40,003 bases of DNA, taken from Rhodoferax sp. GTDB taxonomy: Bacteria; Pseudomonadota; Gammaproteobacteria; Burkholderiales; Burkholderiaceae_C. A program made the position numbers and the translations under genes. Location: positions 1 to 40,003 of the forward strand of contig JAEUOX010000002.1 in assembly GCA_016790475.1 (NCBI GenBank). The letters are read 5' to 3'. Under the pieces are notes generated by a model. That model was given only the letters and a program-made list of their open reading frames with translations, searched no databases and was not told the origin of the DNA. The stretch's first letter is position 1. Every line of letters starts with the position of its first letter. Shown here in pieces: positions 7,738-15,578 of the stretch.

Positions 7738-8642
7738 CGTGTGCCTCCCGTGGCCGGCGCCGCCGTGCGGGCCGCGGCCGCTGCCGCGGCATCCATGCGC
7801 GCGATGCGCTTGCGGTACAGGTACTCCACGAAGGTGTCGTACACGCCGCGCGGCAGGTAACCCATCACCAGCACCATGATCAACCCGTAGACCAGCGTGC
7901 GGTACTCCGCCAGCGGCCGTGCCAGTTCGGGCAGCGCCAGCAGCACCGCGGTGCCCACCACCGGGCCCCAGATCGAGCGCCGACCGCCGAGCACCACATA
8001 CGACAGGATCGCCACGACGAACTCGAAACCGAAGCGCGCCGGCTCGATCGAGTAGGAGTGAAACGCCTCCAGCCCGCCGTAGAAGCCCGCCAGCGCGCCG
8101 GACAGTGCGAAGGCCACCGTCTGGTAGTAGCGCACCGAGGTGCCCAGCGAAGCGGCCACCGTCTCGTCCTGGCGGATCGCGTCGAAGGCGCGCCCCAGGC
8201 GCGTCTGGTTGATCGCCCACATGATGTACAGCGTGCACAGCAGCGCCACTGCCAGCGTGCCGGTGGAGACCACCTTGGGGATGCCGTTCATGCCCATCGC
8301 ACCACCCGTGATGCTCTCGGCATACACATTGAGCGAGAGCACCACCTGCACGAAGGCCAGCGTCGCGATGGCCTGGTACACGCCGCGCAGGCGCGCCAGC
8401 GGCAGCGACAGCAGCATCGATACGAACATGCCGGCCAGCGCGCCGAGCAGCATCGCCAGGGCCGGGTGCCAGCCGGCCTTCAGCGTGAGCCAGGCCGACA
8501 GGTAGGCACCGATGGCGGTCAGGCCCGCGTTGGCGATCGAGAACACCCCGGCGCGCAGCACCAGGTACTGCGCCAGCGCCAGCCCCGAGTGCAGCAGGAA
8601 CAGGTCGATCAGCGGTTGGTAGGCAATGAAGAGTTGCAGCAT
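7734..8642 (-). CDS. ABC transporter permease, LivM type
   Basis: 302 aa with about eight to ten hydrophobic segments across its length, so it is an inner-membrane protein. The stretches 'GAYLSAWLTLKAGWHPALAM' and 'LPLARLRGVYQAIATLAFV' match the LivM family, the latter being the conserved EAA-like loop region. 'VVLGGRRSIWGPVVGTAVLL' near the C terminus is also characteristic. The start overlaps the livH stop by one nucleotide (TGATG), and the stop overlaps the livG start by 4 nt. It forms the membrane channel with LivH. Confidence 0.95.
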   Translation of the reverse strand: MLQLFIAYQPLIDLFLLHSGLALAQYLVLRAGVFSIANAGLTAIGAYLSAWLTLKAGWHPALAMLLGALAGMFVSMLLSLPLARLRGVYQAIATLAFVQVVLSLNVYAESITGGAMGMNGIPKVVSTGTLAVALLCTLYIMWAINQTRLGRAFDAIRQDETVAASLGTSVRYYQTVAFALSGALAGFYGGLEAFHSYSIEPARFGFEFVVAILSYVVLGGRRSIWGPVVGTAVLLALPELARPLAEYRTLVYGLIMVLVMGYLPRGVYDTFVEYLYRKRIARMDAAAAAAARTAAPATGGTR

Positions 8643-9535
8643 CAGCGTCCCCGCATGGCGCCCGCTTCGGGCTTGCCGAGCAGGCCGTGGGGCCGGAACA
8701 GCAGGATCAGGAAGAGCAGAGAAAAGATGATCGTGTCCGTCAGCCCCGAGGGCAGGAAGGCCACCGTGAGCGTCTGCATCATGCCCAGCAGCAGCCCGGC
8801 CAGCAGCGCCCCCGGGATGCTGCCCAGCCCGCCCAGGATCACCACGACGAAGCCGCGCAGCAGGTAGGGCTCACCCATCACGAAGTGGATGCTGTTGAAG
8901 GCCAGCCCCACCAGCACCCCGGCCGCACCGGCCAGCGCGCCGGACATGAAGAAGGTCTGGAAGTACACGAAGTTCGGGTTCACGCCCACCAGCGTGGCCG
9001 CGCGCTCATTGCCCGCGACCGCGCGCACCTGGCGCCCGAACGCGGTGCGGTACAGGTAGAACGTGAGCCCGGCCACCAGCACCACCGCGCAGGCCGCCAT
9101 CACTAACTGCAGCGCCGAGACCCGCAGCCCGAGGAACTCGTAGATCACCACCGGCATCGTCTCGAACGGGAAGCGCATGATCTGCGTGTTGGAGACCTTC
9201 TGCGCCACCGCCATGATCGCCAGCCCGGCGCCGATCGAGGTGATGATCGCGCCAAACTCCAGCTCCAGCGGCCCGCTCTTGCGCAGCTTGCGGAACGCGC
9301 CGAACTCGATCAGCACCGACAGCAGCCCGCTGCCGGCCATCGCCAGCAGGAAACCCACCCACAGCGGCCAGCCCCCCAGCACGCTGTACAGCGCGATGAA
9401 GGCCCCGGTCATGAACACCGCGCCGTGCGCCAGGTTGAGCACCTGGTGGATCCCGAACACCAGCGTGAAGCCGATCGCGAACAGCGCGTACACGCCGCCC
9501 ACGATCAGGCCGTTGAGGAGTTGCTGCGCGATCAT
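8642..9535 (-). CDS. ABC transporter permease, LivH type
   Basis: 297 aa inner-membrane permease. The opening QQLLNGLIVGGVYALFAIG and the following 'NLAHGAVFMTGAFIAL' are hallmarks of LivH. 'VVVILGGLGSIPGALLAGLL' gives the conserved cytoplasmic coupling region, and the end 'LLFRPHGLLGKPE' is typical. It is the first of the four overlapping transporter genes, 85 nt after the ThuA-like gene. I see no strong promoter in that gap, so it may be read from the divergent promoter upstream of 11152. Confidence 0.95.
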   Translation of the reverse strand: MIAQQLLNGLIVGGVYALFAIGFTLVFGIHQVLNLAHGAVFMTGAFIALYSVLGGWPLWVGFLLAMAGSGLLSVLIEFGAFRKLRKSGPLELEFGAIITSIGAGLAIMAVAQKVSNTQIMRFPFETMPVVIYEFLGLRVSALQLVMAACAVVLVAGLTFYLYRTAFGRQVRAVAGNERAATLVGVNPNFVYFQTFFMSGALAGAAGVLVGLAFNSIHFVMGEPYLLRGFVVVILGGLGSIPGALLAGLLLGMMQTLTVAFLPSGLTDTIIFSLLFLILLFRPHGLLGKPEAGAMRGR

Positions 9536-9620
9536 CGGGTGCGCGCCCGTCGAGGGGGTCGGGTCATGGGCGGGGGGACGTCTTCGTTCAAGTCAACGCT
9601 GTCTTGTGGGCTGGCGGATG

Positions 9621-10388
9621 TTAGGCCTTATTCGCGGTGGCCGAGGCAGGGTTTTCACGCCCCAGCACCCAGGTCACGGCCCGCTCCAGCAGCGCGCGAT
9701 GGACCGGATGGTCGAGCGAACGGGCGTTGTGCCCCAGCGCATCGAAGACGACCCGCGCACCCTCCCATTCGCGCGTCCACAGCACCGGCGTCCAGGGGCC
9801 GGGTCCGCCCTCCGGCGTGCTGCGGTTGCGGGCGTGGGCCAGCGGCTGCACGTCGGGTGCCAGCCACATGCGCTCGTAGACCTCGTCCTCGCAGGCGAAG
9901 GCGGACAGGCCGGCTGCGATGCTGCCCGGCGGCGCGGCGTCGAACTGCACCTCGACCTCGCCGAAGGGCGCGTGACCGGACTGGCCCCAGACCCAGCGCG
10001 CACCGAGGATCTCGCCCCATTGCAGCCAGTCGTCGAAACAGATCGCCGCGGTGTGCAGCGCCAGCAGCGCACCGCCGCCGCGCAGGTGCGCACGGATCGC
10101 CGCGCGTGCTTCCTCCGACAAGGCCAGGCCCCAGCGGGCGCGGTGGGCGTCGTATTTCGGGTCCTGCATGCGCCAGCGCAGCGCGCTGACCGTCAAGAGC
10201 CGGTAGCCGCCGCCGGCCAGACGCCGGAGGCCGGCCTCGATGTCTTCCTCGACATCGGTCGCGATGCCCTGGCGGGCCAGTGCGTCCACCAGCGACGGTG
10301 CGCTGGCCTCGACCGGGTGGTGCACGCCGCCGGCGAGCAGCAGGTTGCGCACGCCCGATGCACCCGGGGGTGCCACGGTGCCGCTCAT
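9621..10388 (-). CDS. ThuA-like protein
   Basis: 255 aa from the ATG at 10388, which overlaps the SDR stop by 4 nt. A longer in-frame reading to 10661 runs antisense-like through the SDR gene and is rejected. Features of the ThuA domain (class I glutamine amidotransferase-like flavodoxin fold) are 'GGALLALHTAAICFDDW' (near 114-130), GQSGHAPFG, DEVYERMW and FDALGHNARSL. In ThuA-domain proteins the nucleophile elbow is usually changed, and the family is linked to sugar or polyol metabolism in only a few cases, so the reaction here is unknown. Its coupling to an SDR suggests that they act in sequence on one substrate. Confidence 0.85.
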   Translation of the reverse strand: MSGTVAPPGASGVRNLLLAGGVHHPVEASAPSLVDALARQGIATDVEEDIEAGLRRLAGGGYRLLTVSALRWRMQDPKYDAHRARWGLALSEEARAAIRAHLRGGGALLALHTAAICFDDWLQWGEILGARWVWGQSGHAPFGEVEVQFDAAPPGSIAAGLSAFACEDEVYERMWLAPDVQPLAHARNRSTPEGGPGPWTPVLWTREWEGARVVFDALGHNARSLDHPVHRALLERAVTWVLGRENPASATANKA

Positions 10389-11152
10389 GACTGGGCCGGC
10401 GCTTCGCGCGGCAGCAGCGCCAGCAGGGCCCGGGAAGCGCCGCCATCGACCACCAGCTGGTGGCCGTTGATGTAGCTGGCGGCGTCCGACGCCAGGAAGA
10501 TCACCGCGTCGGCGATGTCCTCCGAACGGCCCAGGCGCCGGCTCGGCACGGCCTTGCAGCGAAGGTCCCGCACGGTCTGGTTCGCGAAGAAGGGCGCCGA
10601 CAGGCCGGCATCGATGAAGCCGGGCGCAACGGCATTGATGCGCAGGCCCAGCGGCCCCCACTCGACCGCCATCAGTTCGGTCAGCTTGGCCAGCCCGGCC
10701 TTGGAGGAGGCATAGGCGCCGCTGTTCGGGGCCGGTGTCACGCCGTTGATCGACGTGATGTTGATGATGCAGCCGGAGCCCCGGGGGGCCATGCGTTTCG
10801 CGGCAGCCTGCCCGACGATGAAGCCGCTGACCAGGTTCACGTCCAGAACGCGCCGGAAGTCCTCCAGTGTCTGCTCGATCAGGGGCTTGAAGCGGGCCGT
10901 GCCGGCGCAGTTGACGACCAGGTCGGGCACGCTGCCGAATTCCGCCTGCGCGGCGTCCAGCGCGGCATGCACCGAGGCCTCGTCGCTGACATCACAGGCC
11001 AGGCCGATCGCACCGGCGATGCCGGCGGCGCGTTCGCGCGCCCGCTCGCCGTTCTGGTCGACCAGCGCCACCCGGTAGCCGGCCGCCGCCGCGCGCTGGC
11101 CGATCGCCGCGCCGATATCCCCGCCGCCGCCTGTTACAAAAGCGTGTTGCAT
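10385..11152 (-). CDS. Short-chain dehydrogenase/reductase
   Basis: 255 aa from the ATG at 11152, chosen because GGAG lies 9 nt upstream. A TTG five codons earlier is possible but would swallow that site. The glycine motif is TGGGGDIG (residues 7-14), with Asp where most SDRs have Gly/Ser-Gly-Ile. NCAG is at 81-84, and the catalytic residues are Ser134, Tyr147 and Lys151 (YASSK). 'SYINGHQLVVDGG' closes the protein. An aspartate at the end of the second strand (ALVDQNG) suggests a preference for NAD(H). It is the first gene of the leftward operon, facing the amidohydrolase operon across a 177-nt control region. Confidence 0.93.
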   Translation of the reverse strand: MQHAFVTGGGGDIGAAIGQRAAAAGYRVALVDQNGERARERAAGIAGAIGLACDVSDEASVHAALDAAQAEFGSVPDLVVNCAGTARFKPLIEQTLEDFRRVLDVNLVSGFIVGQAAAKRMAPRGSGCIINITSINGVTPAPNSGAYASSKAGLAKLTELMAVEWGPLGLRINAVAPGFIDAGLSAPFFANQTVRDLRCKAVPSRRLGRSEDIADAVIFLASDAASYINGHQLVVDGGASRALLALLPREAPAQS

Positions 11153-11216
11153 GGTGTCTGTCTCCAAGACTGTTGTGCTGTCCGGCAGCCCGGCATCCGA
11201 TGGATGCCCGTCCGCA

Positions 11217-11245
11217 TTGACTGAAAATTATGGCACGGGTACATT
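11217..11245 (+). promoter_or_regulatory. Candidate sigma-70 promoter for the rightward catabolic operon
   Basis: TTGACT (11217-11222), a 17-nt spacer and TACATT (11240-11245) form a strong match to the -35 and -10 consensus. It is set in a locally AT-rich patch of GC-rich DNA, about 85 nt before the GTG start of the first rightward gene. The predicted start of transcription (near 11252) falls inside the inverted repeat at 11247-11258. On the other strand, CATAAT (11232-11227) resembles a -10 element for the leftward operon, but it lacks a good -35, as expected for an activated promoter. Confidence 0.6.
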
Positions 11246-11246
11246 C

Positions 11247-11258
11247 AACGAAATCGTT
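11247..11258. promoter_or_regulatory. Candidate operator in the divergent control region
   Basis: AACGA-AA-TCGTT is a perfect 5-bp inverted repeat with a 2-nt spacer over the predicted transcription start of the rightward promoter. It also overlaps the position expected for the leftward -35. A second loose dyad, AATC...GATT, overlaps it on the right (11252-11270). A regulator bound here would control both operons, and the MarR-family protein encoded at 15579-16157 is the obvious candidate. This is inference from position only. Confidence 0.4.
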
Positions 11259-11329
11259 TTAATTGAGATTGCTGCATCGGCGCTGGCACACCGGCGACAC
11301 CGGGCGCAGCCCGCCAAGGAGACCTTTCC

Positions 11330-12340
11330 GTGAAGAATCCTGCCATCGCTGCCGCCAAGGTCATCGACCTGCACGCCCACATCGTGATCCCGGAGACCAT
11401 TGGCGCGGCAGGGGAATACGGCCCGGTCATCGGCCAGAACCCGGACGGCTCGCCGTTCTTCCAGATCGGCAAGACCTACCGCCTCAACGGTGTGCGTTAT
11501 GTCGGCAGCCCGTTCATGGACCCGGACCTGCGCATCCAGCGCATGGACGAGCGCGGTGTCGACTTCCAGATCGTCTCGCCGAACCCGTTGACCTACCTGC
11601 ACTTCATTCCGGCGCAGGACGCGATCCGCTTCTGCCGCATCCACAACGATGCGCTGGCCCGCATCGTCGGTGACCGGTCCAGCCGCCTCGCCGGTCTGGC
11701 CGCCGTGCCGCTGCAGGATCCGCAGGCTGCGGCGGCCGAACTGCGCCGCGCCGTGACCGAACTGGGCCTGGTGGGCGCCGGCTTCGGCACCGATGCGCCG
11801 CTGTCGCTCGACGACCCGGCGATGGACGTGTTCTACGCCGAGGCGGAGCGGCTCAACGTGCCGCTGTCGATCCACCCCGGGCCGGCCGGCATCGACGGCC
11901 CGCCGGGCGACCCGGCACTGAAGCGCTTTGAGCTGGACATCATTACCGGCTTCGCCGCGCAGGAGACCCTGGCCGTGGCCACGCTGATCTACGGCGGCGT
12001 GCTGGACCGCCACCCCGGGCTGGACATCTGCTTCAGCCATGGCGGCGGGGCCACGGCGTTGCTGGCCGGGCGCATGGGCAAGGGTGCGCGCAAGCGCCCC
12101 TGGTCGCCGCCGGCACTGCGCGCCGAGGGCGCCTTCGAGGCGCGGCTGCGCCGCCTGTGGTTCGACACCCATATCGACCACCCGCAGGTGCTGCCGCTGC
12201 TGGCGGCCATCGTCGGTGACGACCACCTGGTCTATGGCACCAACTTCTCCGGCTGGGACGCGCCCGATGTGCTGCCCGGCGGCCCGGCCCCGGTCGATCC
12301 GGCACTGGCCGACAACGCGCGCCGCCTGCTGCGCGCCTGA
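11330..12340 (+). CDS. Amidohydrolase, ACMSD-like (amidohydrolase-2 family)
   Basis: 336 aa with a GTG start behind a strong AAGGAGA site. It is a TIM-barrel metal-dependent hydrolase/decarboxylase related to 2-amino-3-carboxymuconate-6-semialdehyde decarboxylase. The predicted metal ligands are His15 and His17 (DLHAH), His182 (SIHPGP) and the catalytic His237 (FSHGGG). The last-strand aspartate of the family (GTDxP in ACMSD) appears as Asn305 in YGTNFSGWD, with Asp310 five residues on. Possible reactions are hydrolysis or decarboxylation of an oxidised aromatic or lactone intermediate. It opens the rightward operon, 33 nt before a second amidohydrolase. Confidence 0.88.
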   Translation: MKNPAIAAAKVIDLHAHIVIPETIGAAGEYGPVIGQNPDGSPFFQIGKTYRLNGVRYVGSPFMDPDLRIQRMDERGVDFQIVSPNPLTYLHFIPAQDAIRFCRIHNDALARIVGDRSSRLAGLAAVPLQDPQAAAAELRRAVTELGLVGAGFGTDAPLSLDDPAMDVFYAEAERLNVPLSIHPGPAGIDGPPGDPALKRFELDIITGFAAQETLAVATLIYGGVLDRHPGLDICFSHGGGATALLAGRMGKGARKRPWSPPALRAEGAFEARLRRLWFDTHIDHPQVLPLLAAIVGDDHLVYGTNFSGWDAPDVLPGGPAPVDPALADNARRLLRA

Positions 12341-12373
12341 CCATTTGGCGTCCACCTGCCCGGGAGGCCTTGC

Positions 12374-13744
12374 ATGTCTGCTGCCCTGCTCTTTGAAAAT
12401 GCCCGCGTGATCGACGGCACCGGCGCGGCCCCGTTCCAGTCCAGCGTGCTGGTGGAGGGCGACCGCATCGCCGCGCTGGGTGCGGATGCGCTGGCCCGCG
12501 TGGCGCACCTGCAGCATGCGCAGCGGCGCGACCTGCAGGGCCAGACGCTGATGCCCGGCCTGATCGACGCGCATTGCCACCTGTCCTTCGACGACGCCGC
12601 GTCCAACCCGGAGATCTTCCACCAGCGGCGCAATGCGTTGTCGGCACTGGTGGCGGCCTACAACGCGCGCAAGCTGCTGCGCGCCGGCGTGACCGGGCTG
12701 CTGGATCCGGACTCGGTGTTCGAGAACATGGTGGACGTGCGCGATGCGGCCGAGGCCGGCATCATCCAGGCGCCGCGCATCGCGTGCGGCTGCTACGCGA
12801 TCATCACCGCCGTCGGCGGCACGGCCGGCCGGCTGATCGCCGACACCGGCATCACCGGCTACTACAAGTCGGTGCAGGGCCGCGACGAGATCATTGCCGA
12901 GGTCCGGCGCCAGGTGAAGGTCGGCGCGGACTGGATCAAGGTGCATGTGTCGGGCGTCGTGCCGCGCTACGCCCACCGCGGCGAGCAGTGCAGCTGGACC
13001 CAGGAGGAACTGAGCCTGATCTGCGAGGTGGCCCACGATCTGGGCGTGCCGGTGATGGGCCACTGCCGCGGCAACCTGTCGGCACAGCGGGCGGTGCGCG
13101 CCGGCGTCGACCTGATCTTCCACGGCACCGGCATGGACGAGGCCACGACCGACGCCGTCATCGAGCGCCGCATTCCAGTCTGCCCGGCCTTCACGTTCCA
13201 GGCGAACATGGTCGACTACGGGCATCGGCTGGGCACCGACGACGCGCTGGTCCAGCTGTTCCAGCGCGAGATCGCCGACTCCGCCGCGTCGATGCGCCGG
13301 CTGCACGAGGCCGGCGTGCCACTGCTGTGCGGCAGCGAGGCCGGATTCTCGATGGTGCCCTACGGCCACTGGCACTACCGTGAGATGGAAGTTTTCACCC
13401 GCTACTACGGGTTGAGCAACCTGCAGGCGATCCATTGCGCGACCGGCGCCGGCGCCTTTGCGCTGAAGATGGCCGGCCAGACCGGCGTCGTGGCGGCCGG
13501 CATGAAGGCCGACCTGCTGGTCGTGGACGGCGACCCGAGCCAGGATGTGCGCGTGCTGGGTGAGCCCGGCCGCATCCGCGAGGTCTTCGTCGACGGCCGC
13601 GCGATGGACATTTCGGAACCCCCGCCGCGCCGCCCGCTGGGTGGCTGGCGCATGCCGTCGATGGGCCGGCAGCTCACGCGCGATTTCGCGTTGCGCGGCG
13701 TGGACGCCGCGGGCCAGGATGCGCCGTTGATCGAAGAACTTTGA
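12374..13744 (+). CDS. Amidohydrolase, imidazolonepropionase/Xaa-Pro-dipeptidase-like subfamily
   Basis: 456 aa, ATG start with GGGAGG upstream. Family landmarks are an N-terminal beta-sandwich strand region ending LMPGLIDAHCHL (His67, His69), Lys189 (WIKVHVSG, possibly carboxylated), His230 (MGHCRG), His250 (IFHGTG) and the C-terminal strand 'GMKADLLVVDGDP'. The metal-binding/catalytic aspartate expected in GTDAG appears as Glu322 in CGSEAGF. Members hydrolyse cyclic amides, peptides, amides or carbamates. With the ACMSD-like neighbour it suggests that C-N or lactam/lactone bonds are opened in this pathway. The substrate is unknown. Confidence 0.88.
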   Translation: MSAALLFENARVIDGTGAAPFQSSVLVEGDRIAALGADALARVAHLQHAQRRDLQGQTLMPGLIDAHCHLSFDDAASNPEIFHQRRNALSALVAAYNARKLLRAGVTGLLDPDSVFENMVDVRDAAEAGIIQAPRIACGCYAIITAVGGTAGRLIADTGITGYYKSVQGRDEIIAEVRRQVKVGADWIKVHVSGVVPRYAHRGEQCSWTQEELSLICEVAHDLGVPVMGHCRGNLSAQRAVRAGVDLIFHGTGMDEATTDAVIERRIPVCPAFTFQANMVDYGHRLGTDDALVQLFQREIADSAASMRRLHEAGVPLLCGSEAGFSMVPYGHWHYREMEVFTRYYGLSNLQAIHCATGAGAFALKMAGQTGVVAAGMKADLLVVDGDPSQDVRVLGEPGRIREVFVDGRAMDISEPPPRRPLGGWRMPSMGRQLTRDFALRGVDAAGQDAPLIEEL

Positions 13745-13762
13745 TACCCCAGGAGACACCCG

Positions 13763-14332
13763 ATGACCGATCTTGAAAGCCTGACCCGCCGGGTCGAGCA
13801 GCTCGAAGCACGCTTTGCGATTTCTGAACTCGTCAGCGGCTATGCGATCGCCTGCGACGAGCACGACATCGAGCGGCTGGGCACGCAGTTCACCGAGGAC
13901 GCGGTGCTGGATTCGCCGAGCAAGCTGCTGTCGGCCAACGGGCGCGCCGAGATCCTCGCGATGTATGTGCGGCTGTTCAAGATCCGCGGCCCAGGCTACC
14001 ACTGGACGCACGACCATTTCGTGAACTTCCATCCGACCGATCCGGACCGCGCGACCGGGCTGGTGCTGAGCCATGCGGAAACCTGCCCCGACAACGAGGT
14101 CAGCGTCTCCGGCATGCGCTACGACGACGAGTACCAGCGTGTCGGCGGGCGCTGGATGTTCCGCAAGCGCACGCTGAAGTTCCTCTACTACGTGCCCGCC
14201 AAGGACTACACCCAGGCCCTGACCGGCAAGACCCGCGTGACGATGGGCGGACGCCAGCTGCCCGGCGACTTCCCGGAGTCCACGCCGGCCTGGCAGGCCT
14301 TCGACCGGACCTACGGCCGCAACGGCGCCTGA
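13763..14332 (+). CDS. SnoaL-like (NTF2-fold) protein
   Basis: 189 aa, start ATG with CAGGAGA upstream. It begins with a heptad-like helix 'SLTRRVEQLEARFAISELVS', then 'YAIACDEHDIERLGTQFTED', and has the pocket motif YHWTHDHFV (around 73-81), typical of SnoaL_4-type proteins. The cone-shaped NTF2 fold serves in isomerases, cyclases, dehydratases and also as the beta subunit of many Rieske dioxygenases. The gene sits 31 nt before the Rieske oxygenase gene, so a partner role is conceivable, but the sequence looks like a SnoaL enzyme rather than a standard beta subunit. The ending 'STPAWQAFDRTYGRNGA' shows no signal. Confidence 0.82.
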   Translation: MTDLESLTRRVEQLEARFAISELVSGYAIACDEHDIERLGTQFTEDAVLDSPSKLLSANGRAEILAMYVRLFKIRGPGYHWTHDHFVNFHPTDPDRATGLVLSHAETCPDNEVSVSGMRYDDEYQRVGGRWMFRKRTLKFLYYVPAKDYTQALTGKTRVTMGGRQLPGDFPESTPAWQAFDRTYGRNGA

Positions 14333-14363
14333 GGCGCAGCCCGACAAGGAAGGGACCCCTGCG

Positions 14364-15539
14364 ATGCAGCACACCACCGATTCCCCCGCGCTGGCCCACC
14401 GCGCACTGGCCCATCTGCGCAACAAGACCACCGACCAGGCCCCCTCGACGATGGTGCAGCCGGTCGGCGCGTACAGCGATCCGGAGCGTTTCCGCCGTGA
14501 GGTGGACCGCATCTTCCGCCACCTGCCACTGGGCCTGGCGCTGAGCATCGAGCTGCCGGAGCCCGGCAGCTACCGCGCGATGACGGTGATGGACAAGCCG
14601 GTCCTGATGGTGCGCGGCCAGGATGGCGTCGTACGGGCCTTCCTGAATGCCTGCACGCACCGCGGCGCGCAGATCTGCCAGCCCGGCAGCGGGCGCGTGC
14701 AGCGCCTGGTGTGCCCCTACCATGCCTGGCGCTTCGACCTGCAGGGTCAGCTGACCGGCCTGTTCGGTGCGGACACCTTCGGCGAGGTCAGCCCGTCGAC
14801 CCATTCGCTGGTCGAACTGCACTGTGTCGAACGCGTCGGCGTCGTGTGGGTGCAGCTGACGCCGGGCGAGGCGCTGGATGTCGATGCCTGGCTGGGCGGT
14901 TTTGCCGGCCCGCTGGGGGGCTTGAAGCTGCAGGACTGGCACCTCTACGCGCAGCGCGAGATCCCCGGCCCGGGCTGGAAGGCGACCTGGGACGGCTACC
15001 TGGAGTCCTACCACCACAACACCGTGCACCCGAACACGGTCGGCAAGTTCACGATCGGCAACCTGATCCTGCACGACAGCTTCGGCCCGCACCAGCGGCT
15101 GGTGTTCGGCCGCAAGTCGCTGGCCGAACTGGAAAGCGTGCCGGAGGCCCAATGGGACAGCGTTGCGGAATCCCACATGCGCCGCATCCACCTGTGCTTC
15201 CCGAACCTGGCGATCTCCGGCATCCTGGGTGACCATTGCCTGGTCAGCCAGGTGTTCCCTGGCCCGACCCCGGAGACGACGATCACGCGCCAGACGGTGC
15301 TGTCTGCGCGCGAGCCGGTCACGGACGAGCAGAAGGCCGCGACCGCCGCGTTCTCCGACATCGCGCTGCGGGCGGTGCGCGACGAGGATTACGCGATCGG
15401 CTTCGCGATTCAGGAGAACCTGCGGGCCGGTGCACTGCAGGCCTTCACGTTCGGGCGCAACGAACCCGGCGTGCAGCACTTCCACAAGACCGTCGACATC
15501 GTGATGCGCACGCCGGTGGGGCAGCTGCCGGACTGCTGA
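14364..15539 (+). CDS. Rieske non-haem iron oxygenase, alpha subunit
   Basis: 391 aa. The Rieske [2Fe-2S] ligands are Cys97-x-His99 and, 17 residues later, Cys117-x2-His120 (CTH...CPYH). The mononuclear iron site is Glu214-x2-His217-x4-His222 in GYLESYHHNTVH. The residue that links the two centres across subunits is therefore Glu rather than the usual Asp, as in carnitine/quaternary-amine oxygenases of the CntA kind. The protein hydroxylates or dealkylates an unknown substrate with O2 and NAD(P)H through an external reductase, and none is encoded nearby. It follows the SnoaL gene and precedes the MarR gene. Confidence 0.93.
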   Translation: MQHTTDSPALAHRALAHLRNKTTDQAPSTMVQPVGAYSDPERFRREVDRIFRHLPLGLALSIELPEPGSYRAMTVMDKPVLMVRGQDGVVRAFLNACTHRGAQICQPGSGRVQRLVCPYHAWRFDLQGQLTGLFGADTFGEVSPSTHSLVELHCVERVGVVWVQLTPGEALDVDAWLGGFAGPLGGLKLQDWHLYAQREIPGPGWKATWDGYLESYHHNTVHPNTVGKFTIGNLILHDSFGPHQRLVFGRKSLAELESVPEAQWDSVAESHMRRIHLCFPNLAISGILGDHCLVSQVFPGPTPETTITRQTVLSAREPVTDEQKAATAAFSDIALRAVRDEDYAIGFAIQENLRAGALQAFTFGRNEPGVQHFHKTVDIVMRTPVGQLPDC

Positions 15540-15547
15540 GCCGGGCG

Positions 15548-15575
15548 GGCGCCGAGCGACTCTAGAATCGGCGCC
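15548..15575. promoter_or_regulatory. Inverted repeat over a likely -10 element just before marR
   Basis: GGCGCCGA (15548-15555) and TCGGCGCC (15568-15575) form a perfect 8-bp inverted repeat with a 12-nt centre. TAGAAT (15563-15568), a good -10 hexamer, begins in that centre and ends on the first base of the right arm. The ATG of the MarR gene follows at 15579 with no Shine-Dalgarno sequence, so the transcript would be nearly leaderless. The layout fits an autoregulated promoter inside the operon. A weak -35 and the chance of GC-rich palindromes are reasons for caution. Confidence 0.45.
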
Positions 15576-15578
15576 ACG

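Noticed and set aside
11228-14548. 1106-aa open frame on the minus strand across the two amidohydrolase genes, the SnoaL gene and the start of the Rieske gene
   Set aside because: It spans the divergent promoter and several real genes and shows no domain. It is a shadow of high-GC coding DNA.
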